Below, in pieces: positions 17,013 to 25,206 of a stretch of 64,000 nt of DNA. This stretch comes from Paraburkholderia rhynchosiae (GTDB lineage: Bacteria; Pseudomonadota; Gammaproteobacteria; Burkholderiales; Burkholderiaceae): assembly GCF_002879865.1 (NCBI RefSeq), contig NZ_PNXY01000014.1:124001-188000 (forward strand). The letters are read 5' to 3'. How positions within the stretch are numbered: the first letter of the stretch is position 1; each line of letters begins with the position of its first letter. The notes under the pieces were generated by a model. That model made no database searches and was not told the DNA's origin. It worked only from the letters and a program-made list of their open reading frames with translations. The position numbers and the translations under genes were made by a program.

Positions 17013-18671
17013 TCAACGGTCCAATGCCGCTTTCAGTAGCTTTCGGGTATAGGGGTGCGACGGCATGGCAAAGATTTGCTCAACGTCTCCGCTTTCGACG
17101 ATAGAACCGTTTTGCATCACCGCGACGCGATGCGCCATTGCCCCGATCACGGCGAGGTCGTGGCTGATGAAAACGAAGCCCAGGTTGTACTTCTGTTGCA
17201 ACCCGGCGAGCAGTTTCAGAACTTGCTGCTGGATCGACACGTCAAGCGCGCTGGTCGGTTCGTCGAGAATCAGAATGCGCGGCTCGAGCACAAGCGCCCG
17301 CGCAATGGCGATCCGCTGACGTTGCCCGCCCGAAAACTCATGCGGATAGCGCAGCAGCGCCGTACGGTCGAGCCCGACCTCGCGCAGCACGGCCACCACC
17401 TTGTCGCGCCGCGCTTGTGGCGACATCTGCGGCCGGTGCAGCGCAAGCCCTTCGCCGACGATCCGCTCGATCGTCTGGCGAGGCGAAAGCGAGCTAAACG
17501 GGTCCTGAAACACGACCTGCATGTTCGAGCGCAACGCCGTCTGCTCCGCGCCGCGATAGCTGCCGAGCGCCCTGCCCTGAAATTCGATCTCGCCGTGCGC
17601 CGTGCGCTGCAGGCCGAGCAAGGCCATCGCGAGCGTCGACTTCCCCGAACCCGATTCACCGACGATGCCCAGCGTCTCGCCCTGGCGCACCGAGACACTC
17701 GCGTCCGCGACCGCGCGAAAACGCCCGGAGCGGAACCAGCCGTCGAAACCCGGCAACTTCGTTTTGAAATCGACGGATACGTCGCGAGCTTGCAGCAGCA
17801 CCGGCGAAATAGGCAGCACCGGCACCACCGTGCGCTGCGGCCGGCTCTCCAGCAGCCGCTGCGTATACGGATGCTGCGGCGACTCGAACACCTGCTCGAC
17901 CGGCCCGCTTTCGACGAGCGCGCCCCTCTCCATCACCGCGATGCGCTGCGCGAAATGGCGCACGAGGTTCAGGTCGTGCGTGATCAGCAGCACGGCCATG
18001 CCGCGCTTTTCGGCTTCGTCGCGTTGCAGTTCGAGCAGCAGTTCGACGATCTGCGCGCGAATCGTCACATCGAGCGCCGTGGTCGGTTCGTCGGCGAGCA
18101 AAAGACGGGGACGGCAGGCAAGCGCCATCGCGATCATCGCGCGCTGCCGCTGTCCGCCCGAAAGCTGATGCGGATAGCTGTTCACGCGCTTGCCCGGCTC
18201 CGTAATACCCGTGCGCCCCAGCAGCGCGACCGCACGTTTGCGCGCCTCCGCCGCCGGCACGCCGTCATGCATGACGATGGTTTCCGCAATCTGGTCGCCG
18301 ACCGTATAGAGCGGATTGAGCGCGGTCATCGGCTCCTGAAAGATCATCGCGATGTCCGAGCCGCGCATGCCGCGCATCTCGCGCTCGCTTTTGGCAAGCA
18401 GATCCTCACCGTCGAAACGGATCGAGCCGCTCACCTGCGCGTCGCTCAACAGACGCAAGATCGACAGCGCGGTCACACTTTTGCCCGAGCCCGATTCGCC
18501 GACCAGCGCAATGCGCTCGCCGCGCTGGATTGCCAACGTGACGTCGCTCACCGCGACGGTATCGCCGAAGCTCACGTGCAGGTGATCCAGTTCCAATAGC
18601 GGTGCCGGGTTTCCCACTTGCTCGCCGCTATGCGCCTGCCCTTGCCTTTGTGTTTGCCGTTGAACGCTCAC
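17013..18671 (-). CDS. yejF: Peptide ABC transporter, duplicated ATP-binding protein YejF
   Basis: A 552-residue protein made of two ABC ATPase domains in one chain, as in YejF. The first Walker A GESGSGKS is at 58-65, with LSGGQRQR and LLADEP after it. The second domain has another GESGSGKS, FSGGQRQR and LILDEP at about 345-500. Each half ends in an oligopeptide-transporter C-terminal extension. The ATG overlaps the yejE stop in an ATGA junction. In enterobacteria this transporter imports microcin C and other peptides. Confidence 0.95.
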   Translation of the reverse strand: MSVQRQTQRQGQAHSGEQVGNPAPLLELDHLHVSFGDTVAVSDVTLAIQRGERIALVGESGSGKSVTALSILRLLSDAQVSGSIRFDGEDLLAKSEREMRGMRGSDIAMIFQEPMTALNPLYTVGDQIAETIVMHDGVPAAEARKRAVALLGRTGITEPGKRVNSYPHQLSGGQRQRAMIAMALACRPRLLLADEPTTALDVTIRAQIVELLLELQRDEAEKRGMAVLLITHDLNLVRHFAQRIAVMERGALVESGPVEQVFESPQHPYTQRLLESRPQRTVVPVLPISPVLLQARDVSVDFKTKLPGFDGWFRSGRFRAVADASVSVRQGETLGIVGESGSGKSTLAMALLGLQRTAHGEIEFQGRALGSYRGAEQTALRSNMQVVFQDPFSSLSPRQTIERIVGEGLALHRPQMSPQARRDKVVAVLREVGLDRTALLRYPHEFSGGQRQRIAIARALVLEPRILILDEPTSALDVSIQQQVLKLLAGLQQKYNLGFVFISHDLAVIGAMAHRVAVMQNGSIVESGDVEQIFAMPSHPYTRKLLKAALDR

Positions 18672-19774
18672 TGGTTACCTCCGGCGCGCATGGCATCGGA
18701 GATGCGCGTATCGAGCGCATTTCGCAGCGCGTCGCCCATGAAAGTCAGCAGCAACAGCATCGCGACCAGCACGCCAAACGTGGATAACGAGATCCACCAC
18801 GCATCCAGATTCGCCTTGCCCTGCGCGAGTAATTCGCCGAGGCTCGGCGTCGGCGAAGGCACACCGAGGCCGAGAAAGTCGAGACTGGTCAGCGCGAGAA
18901 TCGAGCCGCTCATGCGAAACGGCAGGAATGTGATCACCGGCGTCAGGCTATTGGGCAACACGTGCCGCCACATGATCTGCCAGTTCGATAGGCCCATGGC
19001 TTTCGCCGCGCGCACATAGTCCTGTTGACGATTGCGCAAGAACTCGGCGCGCACGTAATCGGACAACCCGATCCAGCCGAACAGCGACAGCAGCACGATC
19101 AGCAGAATGAAACCCGGCTCGAAGATGGACGAGAAAATGATCAACAGATAGAGCTCCGGCAGCGCGCTCCAGATTTCGATCAGACGTTGCCCCACGATAT
19201 CGATACGTCCTCCGAAATAACCTTGCACGGCACCCGCAGCGATGCCGAGTATCGTTCCAATGAAAGTCAGCACGAGACCGAACTCCACGGAAACGCGAAA
19301 GCCATAGAGCAGACGCGCGAAAACATCGCGGCCGCGATCGTCGGTGCCGAGCCAGTTTTCATGCGACGGCGGCGCCGGATTCGGCGCTTTTGAAAAATAA
19401 TTGAGCGTGTCGTAGTAGTAACGGTTCGGCGGATAAACGGCGAAGTTGCCGGGCGCATCAAAACGATGCTTGATATACGGATCGAGGTAATCCGCGGGCG
19501 TTGGGAAATCGCCACCGAACGTAGTTTCCGCGTAGGTCTTGAAAAGCGGGAAATACAAATGGCCGTCGTAGCGCACCACGAGCGGCTTGTCGTTCGACCA
19601 CAGCGGTCCGGCAAGGCTCGCCACGAAGGCCGCAACAAATACGATCAGGCTCCAGTAGCCAAGACGCTGCTGGCGAAACCGCTGCCACACACGGCGCGCT
19701 GGCGAAGGCGAGACGAACGCGCGCGCGGACTCCACACGCGCCGTTGCATCGGCTGAAAGGCGGGCTCGATTCAT
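18668..19774 (-). CDS. yejE: Peptide ABC transporter permease YejE
   Basis: A 368-residue inner-membrane permease. One N-terminal membrane span (about 38-58) and a periplasmic stretch are followed by the DppC-type permease domain with LGTDDRGRDVFARLLYG and the cytoplasmic EAA loop (FLRNRQQDYVRAAKAMGL...HVLPNS). The start MNRARLSADA at 19774 shares one base with the yejB stop, which supports it over the longer frame. It works with YejB as the channel. Confidence 0.95.
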   Translation of the reverse strand: MNRARLSADATARVESARAFVSPSPARRVWQRFRQQRLGYWSLIVFVAAFVASLAGPLWSNDKPLVVRYDGHLYFPLFKTYAETTFGGDFPTPADYLDPYIKHRFDAPGNFAVYPPNRYYYDTLNYFSKAPNPAPPSHENWLGTDDRGRDVFARLLYGFRVSVEFGLVLTFIGTILGIAAGAVQGYFGGRIDIVGQRLIEIWSALPELYLLIIFSSIFEPGFILLIVLLSLFGWIGLSDYVRAEFLRNRQQDYVRAAKAMGLSNWQIMWRHVLPNSLTPVITFLPFRMSGSILALTSLDFLGLGVPSPTPSLGELLAQGKANLDAWWISLSTFGVLVAMLLLLTFMGDALRNALDTRISDAMRAGGNQ

Positions 19775-20811
19775 CAGCGCTCCAGTTGTTCGAATTGGAT
19801 GCGGGGATCGACCCACACATAGCAAAGATCGGAAATCAGCTTGGTGGCAAGACCAATGAGCGTGAACAGATACAGCGTGCCGAGCACGACCGGATAATCG
19901 CGCCGCACGACCGACTCATACGACAGCAAGCCGAGACCGTCGAGCGAAAACAGCGTCTCGATCAGCAGGCTGCCCGTGAAAAATGCGCCGATAAACGCCG
20001 CCGGAAAGCCGACGATCAGCGGCAGCATCGCGTTACGAAAGACGTGCTTCCACAGCACGCGTTTTTCGGTGAGACCTTTTGCGCGCGCGGTCAGCACGTA
20101 TTGCTTGCGGATCTCGTCGAGGAAGGCGTTCTTCGTCAGCATCGTGATCACGGCGAAGCTGCCCACCACCGACGCCGTGATCGGCAATGTGATATGCCAC
20201 AGGTAATCCAGAATCTTCCCCGCGACGCTCAATTGGGCCCAGTTATCCGACGTGAGATTGCGCAACGGAAACAGTTGCAGGAACGTGCCGCCGCCGAACA
20301 ACACGAGCAACAGCACGCCGAGCACGAAGCCCGGAATCGCGTAACCGATCAGCACGACAAGGCTCGTTGCGAGGTCGAAGCGCGAACCGTTGCGCACCGC
20401 TTTCGCAATGCCGAGCGGCACCGAAATCAGATACGTGAGAAAGAACGTCCATAAGCCGATGCTGATCGACACCGGCAGCTTCGACACGATCAGCGACCAC
20501 ACGCTCTGATGGCGGAAGTAGCTCTGCCCCAGGTCGAACGTCGAGAAGCGCTTGAGCATCAGCACGTAGCGTTCGAGCGGCGGTTTGTCGAACCCGTATA
20601 GTGCTTTGAGTTGTGCGACCTGCTGCGCGTCGACGCCGTTATGCGCGCGCAAACCGAACGGCGGCGCACCTTCGGCGCCTTTGCGCAGTTCGTGCTGCAT
20701 CTGTTCGACCGGGCCGCCGGGAACGAACTGGATCACGGCGAAGGTCAGCGTCAGCACGCCGAGCAAGGTCGGGATCATCAGCAGCAGGCGTTTGAGAATG
20801 TAGCTCCACAT
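19774..20811 (-). CDS. yejB: Peptide ABC transporter permease YejB
   Basis: A 345-residue DppB-type permease beginning MWSYILKRLLLMIPTLLGVL, which is the first membrane span. A periplasmic segment and five further spans follow, with the EAA loop (EIRKQYVLTARAKGL...HVFRNAMLP) at about 230-260. A long antisense-looking N-terminal extension is rejected because the family begins at this ATG. It is the third gene of the yej operon in transcription order AB-E-F. Confidence 0.95.
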   Translation of the reverse strand: MWSYILKRLLLMIPTLLGVLTLTFAVIQFVPGGPVEQMQHELRKGAEGAPPFGLRAHNGVDAQQVAQLKALYGFDKPPLERYVLMLKRFSTFDLGQSYFRHQSVWSLIVSKLPVSISIGLWTFFLTYLISVPLGIAKAVRNGSRFDLATSLVVLIGYAIPGFVLGVLLLVLFGGGTFLQLFPLRNLTSDNWAQLSVAGKILDYLWHITLPITASVVGSFAVITMLTKNAFLDEIRKQYVLTARAKGLTEKRVLWKHVFRNAMLPLIVGFPAAFIGAFFTGSLLIETLFSLDGLGLLSYESVVRRDYPVVLGTLYLFTLIGLATKLISDLCYVWVDPRIQFEQLER

Positions 20812-20872
20812 GGCAGGCGTTTCCGTTGCGAAGGCGGTGTGTGAATGACGATAGCGCGTGACCTGCGGCAGG

Positions 20873-22831
20873 TTACTGCGGCGGCGCCTCAGTCCTTGCT
20901 TGCGGCTGCGTGAACCACCACGTCGACGTGATCCAGCCTTCCGCGCCATAGTACAGAGGCAGCGTCGCCGGCCACGCGAGCCCGCGCTTGAACGCCACGC
21001 GATGCGTCGCGCTGTACCAGTGCGGCACCACATAGTAGCCATGCATCAGCACACGGTCGAGCGCGTGCGTGGCGTCGAGCAGTTGCTCGCGCGTCTGCGC
21101 CTGCACGAGCGCGCGCAGGATCGCATCGACTGCGGGCGACTTCAGCCCGATCATGTTGTCGGACCCGTTGGTGTCCGCGGCCTTACTGCCGAATCGCTCG
21201 ATCTGCTCCGAACCGGGTACCTGCACGTCCGGCATGCGGATTGTCGTCGTGTCGAAATCATATGCGTCGAGCCGCTTCTGATACACGGCGAAGTCGGACA
21301 CACGAAACGTTGCGATTATCCCGAGCTTTCTCAGGTTCCGGATAAAGGTCGCGACGATCGGTTCCATCTGCGCGGCCGACCCCGAGTCGTCAAGAATCTC
21401 GAACTGGAATGGCTCGCCCTTCTCATTGCGCAACGCGCCGTCGCGGTAGGTCCATCCGGCCTGCTGCAACAACGCACGCGCCTGCAGCAGATTTGCGCGC
21501 AACGACCCAGGCGGATCGGTGTCGGGCTGCTTCGGCGGCGGGCCGAAAACCGCGGGATCGAGCTTCGCGCGCCACGGCTCCAGCAGCGCCAGTTCGCCCG
21601 GCGAAGGCAGCCCCTTCGCCTGCATGTCGGTGTTGGCAAAGAAACTGTCGATACGCGTGTACTGATTGAAAAACAACTGCCGGTTCAGCCATTGAAAATC
21701 AAGCGCGAGATCCAGCGCCTTGCGCACGCGCACATCTTGAAACAAGGGCCGCCGCGTGTTCAGCATGAAGCCTTGCATGCCGGTGCCGTTGTGTTGCGGG
21801 AACACCTTCTTGACCAACTCGCCGCTATCGAACTTCTTGCCGACATCGCGACGTACCCAATTACGCGCGACATATTCGACGAGCGCATCGTATTCGCCGG
21901 CCTTGAATGCCTCCAGCCGCGCGACGCTATCCGAATACAGCTTGTAGACGATGCGCTCGAAGTTGTACATGCCGACCCGCACCGGCAGCGCCGCGCCCCA
22001 GTAGTCGGGGTTGCGCCGGTATGTGATCGTGCGGCCGTTGTCGTAGCGTTCGATCAGATATGGGCCGCTGCCGATCGGCTTTTCGAACGCCAGTTGGTCG
22101 AATGGAATATGGCTGCCGTCGGGCTTCATTCCCCACTTACGCGAGAAAACCGGCATGCCGCCCGCCAGCAACGGCAACTCGCGATTGCGCTGGTGAAACT
22201 CGAAACGGACCGTATGCTGATCGACGACCACCGCGCGGATGATCTCGCCGAAGATCGACGCGAATTGCGGCGCGGCCTGCGGACTCTTCAACGTGTCGAG
22301 CGAATATTTGACGTCGTCGGCGGTGACGGGATCGGCGTTCGAAAAACGCGCACGCGGGTTGATATGGAACGTGGCCGACAAGCCGTCCGGCGCGATCTTA
22401 ATGTCATCGGCGAGCAGTCCATACGCGGACGCCACTTCGTCACTGCTGCCGGTCGTCAGGCTCTCAAACAGCAGGTCGACGCCTGGCGCGGTGTTGCCGC
22501 GCAAAGTGAACGGGTTGAATTTATCGAAGCTGGTGAGGCGGCTCGGATTGGCCAGCACGAGCGTGCCGCCCTTCGGCGCATCCGGATTGACGTAGTCGAA
22601 GTGCTTGAAGTCAGCGGAATATTTGGGCTCGCCGTACTGCGCGATCGCGTACACCGCGTGAGCTTGCGGCGCCGCGAACAGACCGGCGGCGGCCAGCGCG
22701 CCGCACAGGATTGCGACGCCGGCGCTACGCCATGAACGCGAGACAACCGCGGGACCGACACGCGAGGGCCTGGAAGTTACGCTGCATCGAAGTGCGCGAG
22801 GCGATGGAAGCCGTCGCGAGCCTGTTGTCAT
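20873..22831 (-). CDS. yejA: Periplasmic peptide-binding protein YejA
   Basis: A 652-residue family 5 solute-binding protein that would feed peptides to YejBEF. An N-terminal basic region and hydrophobic core end at QAHAVYA (cleavage near residue 60). The mature protein starts IAQYGEPKYSADFKHFDYVNPDAPKGG, typical of YejA. ATG 22831 follows AAGG at a suitable distance; the frame continues upstream only as noise opposite the next gene. It leads the operon, 61 bases before yejB. Confidence 0.94.
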   Translation of the reverse strand: MTTGSRRLPSPRALRCSVTSRPSRVGPAVVSRSWRSAGVAILCGALAAAGLFAAPQAHAVYAIAQYGEPKYSADFKHFDYVNPDAPKGGTLVLANPSRLTSFDKFNPFTLRGNTAPGVDLLFESLTTGSSDEVASAYGLLADDIKIAPDGLSATFHINPRARFSNADPVTADDVKYSLDTLKSPQAAPQFASIFGEIIRAVVVDQHTVRFEFHQRNRELPLLAGGMPVFSRKWGMKPDGSHIPFDQLAFEKPIGSGPYLIERYDNGRTITYRRNPDYWGAALPVRVGMYNFERIVYKLYSDSVARLEAFKAGEYDALVEYVARNWVRRDVGKKFDSGELVKKVFPQHNGTGMQGFMLNTRRPLFQDVRVRKALDLALDFQWLNRQLFFNQYTRIDSFFANTDMQAKGLPSPGELALLEPWRAKLDPAVFGPPPKQPDTDPPGSLRANLLQARALLQQAGWTYRDGALRNEKGEPFQFEILDDSGSAAQMEPIVATFIRNLRKLGIIATFRVSDFAVYQKRLDAYDFDTTTIRMPDVQVPGSEQIERFGSKAADTNGSDNMIGLKSPAVDAILRALVQAQTREQLLDATHALDRVLMHGYYVVPHWYSATHRVAFKRGLAWPATLPLYYGAEGWITSTWWFTQPQARTEAPPQ

Positions 22832-22916
22832 AAGCGCCTTGGTGATCAGTGGGTAGTTGCGTTGCGAAAGAATTCTACCCAATAAACCGGCGCAAATCGT
22901 AGCGCTCGCGCGCATG

Positions 22917-22946
22917 AAAAAACCGCCCATTTTCAGGCGGTTTTTT
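22917..22946. terminator. Bidirectional-looking terminator upstream of yejA
   Basis: AAAAAACCGCC (22917-22927) pairs with GGCGGTTTTTT (22936-22946) around CATTTTCA. It lies 9 bases after the end of the minus-strand PXPV gene and should end that transcript before yejA. Confidence 0.88.
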
Positions 22947-22955
22947 AGCGCTTGA

Positions 22956-23303
22956 TCAATGCCAGCCGCGGCGGTGATCGTAATGGTCGCGGCCGTAGTC
23001 ATAACGGCCGGGCGGATGATGGCGATACCAATCCTCGCGCGCCCAGTAGCGGCGACCGTCCCAGTAGCGGTCGCCGTGCCAGCCGACGATGATGGCCGGA
23101 CCACCGTAGTACACGGGCGCGGGCTGATATACGACAGGCGGCGGAGGCGGCGGGGGCGGCGCATAGACAGGAGCCGGCGCGACGTAGACCGGCGCGGGAA
23201 TCCCGATGTTGACCCCGATGTTGAGCCCGCCAGCCATTGCGGCACCCGACGCGCCCAACGCGATCACCCCAATCAGTAGCGGAACAAAACGAGCGGACTT
23301 CAT
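22956..23303 (-). CDS. Small secreted PXPV-repeat protein
   Basis: A 115-residue protein with a clear signal peptide (cleavage after AAMAGG, about 25). A Pro/Val/Tyr-rich stretch with PAPVY repeats (35-70) resembles the PXPV repeat family common in Burkholderia. A Trp/Tyr/Arg/His-rich C-terminus ends the protein. Function is unknown; a surface or periplasmic location is likely. The start is preceded by a purine-rich AAAGGATG-like site. Confidence 0.75.
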   Translation of the reverse strand: MKSARFVPLLIGVIALGASGAAMAGGLNIGVNIGIPAPVYVAPAPVYAPPPPPPPPVVYQPAPVYYGGPAIIVGWHGDRYWDGRRYWAREDWYRHHPPGRYDYGRDHYDHRRGWH

Positions 23304-23835
23304 GGATCATCCTTTGGAACAAATGTGTTGTTGCTGGAAATATAGCGCAAGGCGGCAAGCCGCGTATTTCAGCTTTGTAATAACTGATGCATAAAATCGC
23401 AGCGAGCGCGGGAGGTTACGTCCCGTTACATTTGCAGCTATTCGGTAGACAAACGCGGCGGTGACGGCGAGGAACTCCTCATGCCCTTTCCTGTACCGTT
23501 GGACGGGTCTGCCAATTACATAGGATGGCGAATCGTTTACGCACGTTTTCTAACTGGTACGAAAGTAAGAGTCGCTCGCCGCACATTGCCGCGGCGCGCG
23601 GCATGGCACCCCCGCCCCTATGTCCGAACGCCGACCGGGAATGAACATTACATGTTCGAAAGAACATTCAGCCAAGATTTATCGCCAGCGCAGTCGTCCG
23701 ACTTCCACATCAAAATTCAGTACGGTGAAGCACCATATCCCCGTATTTCAAGCAGTATTGCGGCACAAACACTGGTTTTCCCTAGTATCAAACGAAACGC
23801 GTAGTGATACGATGACTGACACTAAAGCCAGCTAA
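23304..23835 (+). promoter_or_regulatory. Intergenic region with inverted repeats upstream of the MFS-GH31-porin unit
   Basis: No convincing gene lies in these 532 bases. A perfect inverted repeat ATGTTC-GAAA-GAACAT sits at 23652-23667, and a third GAACAT half-site lies 9 bases to its left (23643-23648). A second inverted repeat GTATCA...TGATAC spans 23785-23810, close to the MFS start. These look like repressor sites for the sugar-uptake unit; the protein that binds them is not identified. Confidence 0.5.
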
Positions 23836-25188
23836 ATGTTCGAATTCGCGCATCGCCGCACGAGCGGCCAGCCGGCGGACACGCGGGCATGGAGACAGAC
23901 TTTGAAGACAATCATTGGTTTGCGCTGGTGGATCATCGCCCTCGTATGTGCTGGGACGATCGTCAATTACCTGTCGCGCAACGCGCTCGGCGTGATGGCG
24001 CCCGAGTTGATGAAGCTGATGCACATGAGCACTCAGCAGTACTCGTATGTCGTCGGCGCCTTCCAGGTGGGTTACACCGTGATGCAGCCAGTCTGCGGGC
24101 TCATCATCGATCTGATCGGTCTGCGCCTCGGCTTCGCGCTGTTTGCCTGCCTGTGGTCGCTAACGGGCGTACTGCATGGCTTCGCCAGCGGCTGGTTTTC
24201 GCTCGCCGCGCTGCGTGGCCTGATGGGCCTCACCGAAGCGGTCGCCATTCCGGCAGGCATGAAGGTCGTCGCCGAGTGGTTTCCGAACCGCGAGAAATCG
24301 GTCGCCGTGGGCTACTTCAACGCGGGCACTTCCCTCGGTTCACTGCTCGCTCCCCCACTGGTCGTGTTCCTGTCGCTTCGCTATGGATGGCAAAGCGCGT
24401 TCGCCGTGACGGGCGCGCTCGGTTTCGTGTGGGCTGCCGCCTGGTACGCGCTGTATCGTTCGCCGACCGAGCATGCGCGGATCGGCGACGCCGAGCGCAA
24501 CACCATCGTCAGCGGACAAACGCCGCCCGCGCCACGGCGCAGCAGCATCCGCGAAGTGCTGCGCACGCGTCGTTTCTGGGCTATCGCGCAAGCGCGCTTT
24601 TTCGCGGAACCGGCATGGCAGACATTCAGTTTCTGGATTCCCCTTTATCTCGCCACGCAGCGTCACATGGATCTGAAGCAGATCGCGCTGTTCGCGTGGC
24701 TGCCGTTTCTCGCAGCCGATCTGGGCGGGCTCTTCGGCGGCTACTTATCGCCCTTCCTGATGAAGCATCTGCGCGTGCCGCTCGTCTGGTCGCGCGTCGC
24801 GGGCGTCGCGCTCGGCGCGCTGATGATGCTGGGGCCCGCATGCATCGGTCTCGTCGCTTCACCGTATGAAGCCATCGCGCTCTTCTGCGTGGGAGGCTTC
24901 GCGCATCAGATGATCTCGGCGCTCGTCAACACGCTCGCCGCCGACGTGTTCGACCCGAGCGAAGTCGGTACCGTCGCCGGCTTTGCAGGCATGGCCGCGT
25001 GGATCGGCGGCCTCGGCTTTTCGCTGCTGGTGGGTGCGCTTGCGGACACCATCGGCTACACGCCGCTCTTTGGCGCGCTCGGCGCCTTCGACATCATCGG
25101 CGCAACGCTGCTGATCATCCTGATGCGCGGCGTTTCGCGCGACGCACGTCCGCGCGAGGCCGACACGGCTTCCAATGCGGCGGCATGA
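23836..25188 (+). CDS. MFS transporter, anion:cation symporter (hexuronate-like) family
   Basis: A 450-residue inner-membrane carrier with about 12 membrane spans, starting with WWIIALVCAGTIVNYLSRNALGV near residue 30, the hallmark N-terminus of the ACS family (ExuT, GarP, TsgD relatives). The family moves acidic sugars or small organic acids with protons or Na+. The gene directly precedes GH31 (18 bases) and the porin, so it probably imports the product or substrate of the glycosidase. Confidence 0.88.
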   Translation: MFEFAHRRTSGQPADTRAWRQTLKTIIGLRWWIIALVCAGTIVNYLSRNALGVMAPELMKLMHMSTQQYSYVVGAFQVGYTVMQPVCGLIIDLIGLRLGFALFACLWSLTGVLHGFASGWFSLAALRGLMGLTEAVAIPAGMKVVAEWFPNREKSVAVGYFNAGTSLGSLLAPPLVVFLSLRYGWQSAFAVTGALGFVWAAAWYALYRSPTEHARIGDAERNTIVSGQTPPAPRRSSIREVLRTRRFWAIAQARFFAEPAWQTFSFWIPLYLATQRHMDLKQIALFAWLPFLAADLGGLFGGYLSPFLMKHLRVPLVWSRVAGVALGALMMLGPACIGLVASPYEAIALFCVGGFAHQMISALVNTLAADVFDPSEVGTVAGFAGMAAWIGGLGFSLLVGALADTIGYTPLFGALGAFDIIGATLLIILMRGVSRDARPREADTASNAAA

Positions 25189-25206
25189 CTTCATCGAAAA
25201 CTTATC

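Noticed and set aside
17055..18599. A 514-codon open frame opposite yejF
   Set aside because: It mirrors the codon pattern of a clear two-domain ABC ATPase on the other strand, is Arg/His-rich and matches no family. Similar antisense frames opposite aceA, yejA, gltX and ETF:QO were left out for the same reason.
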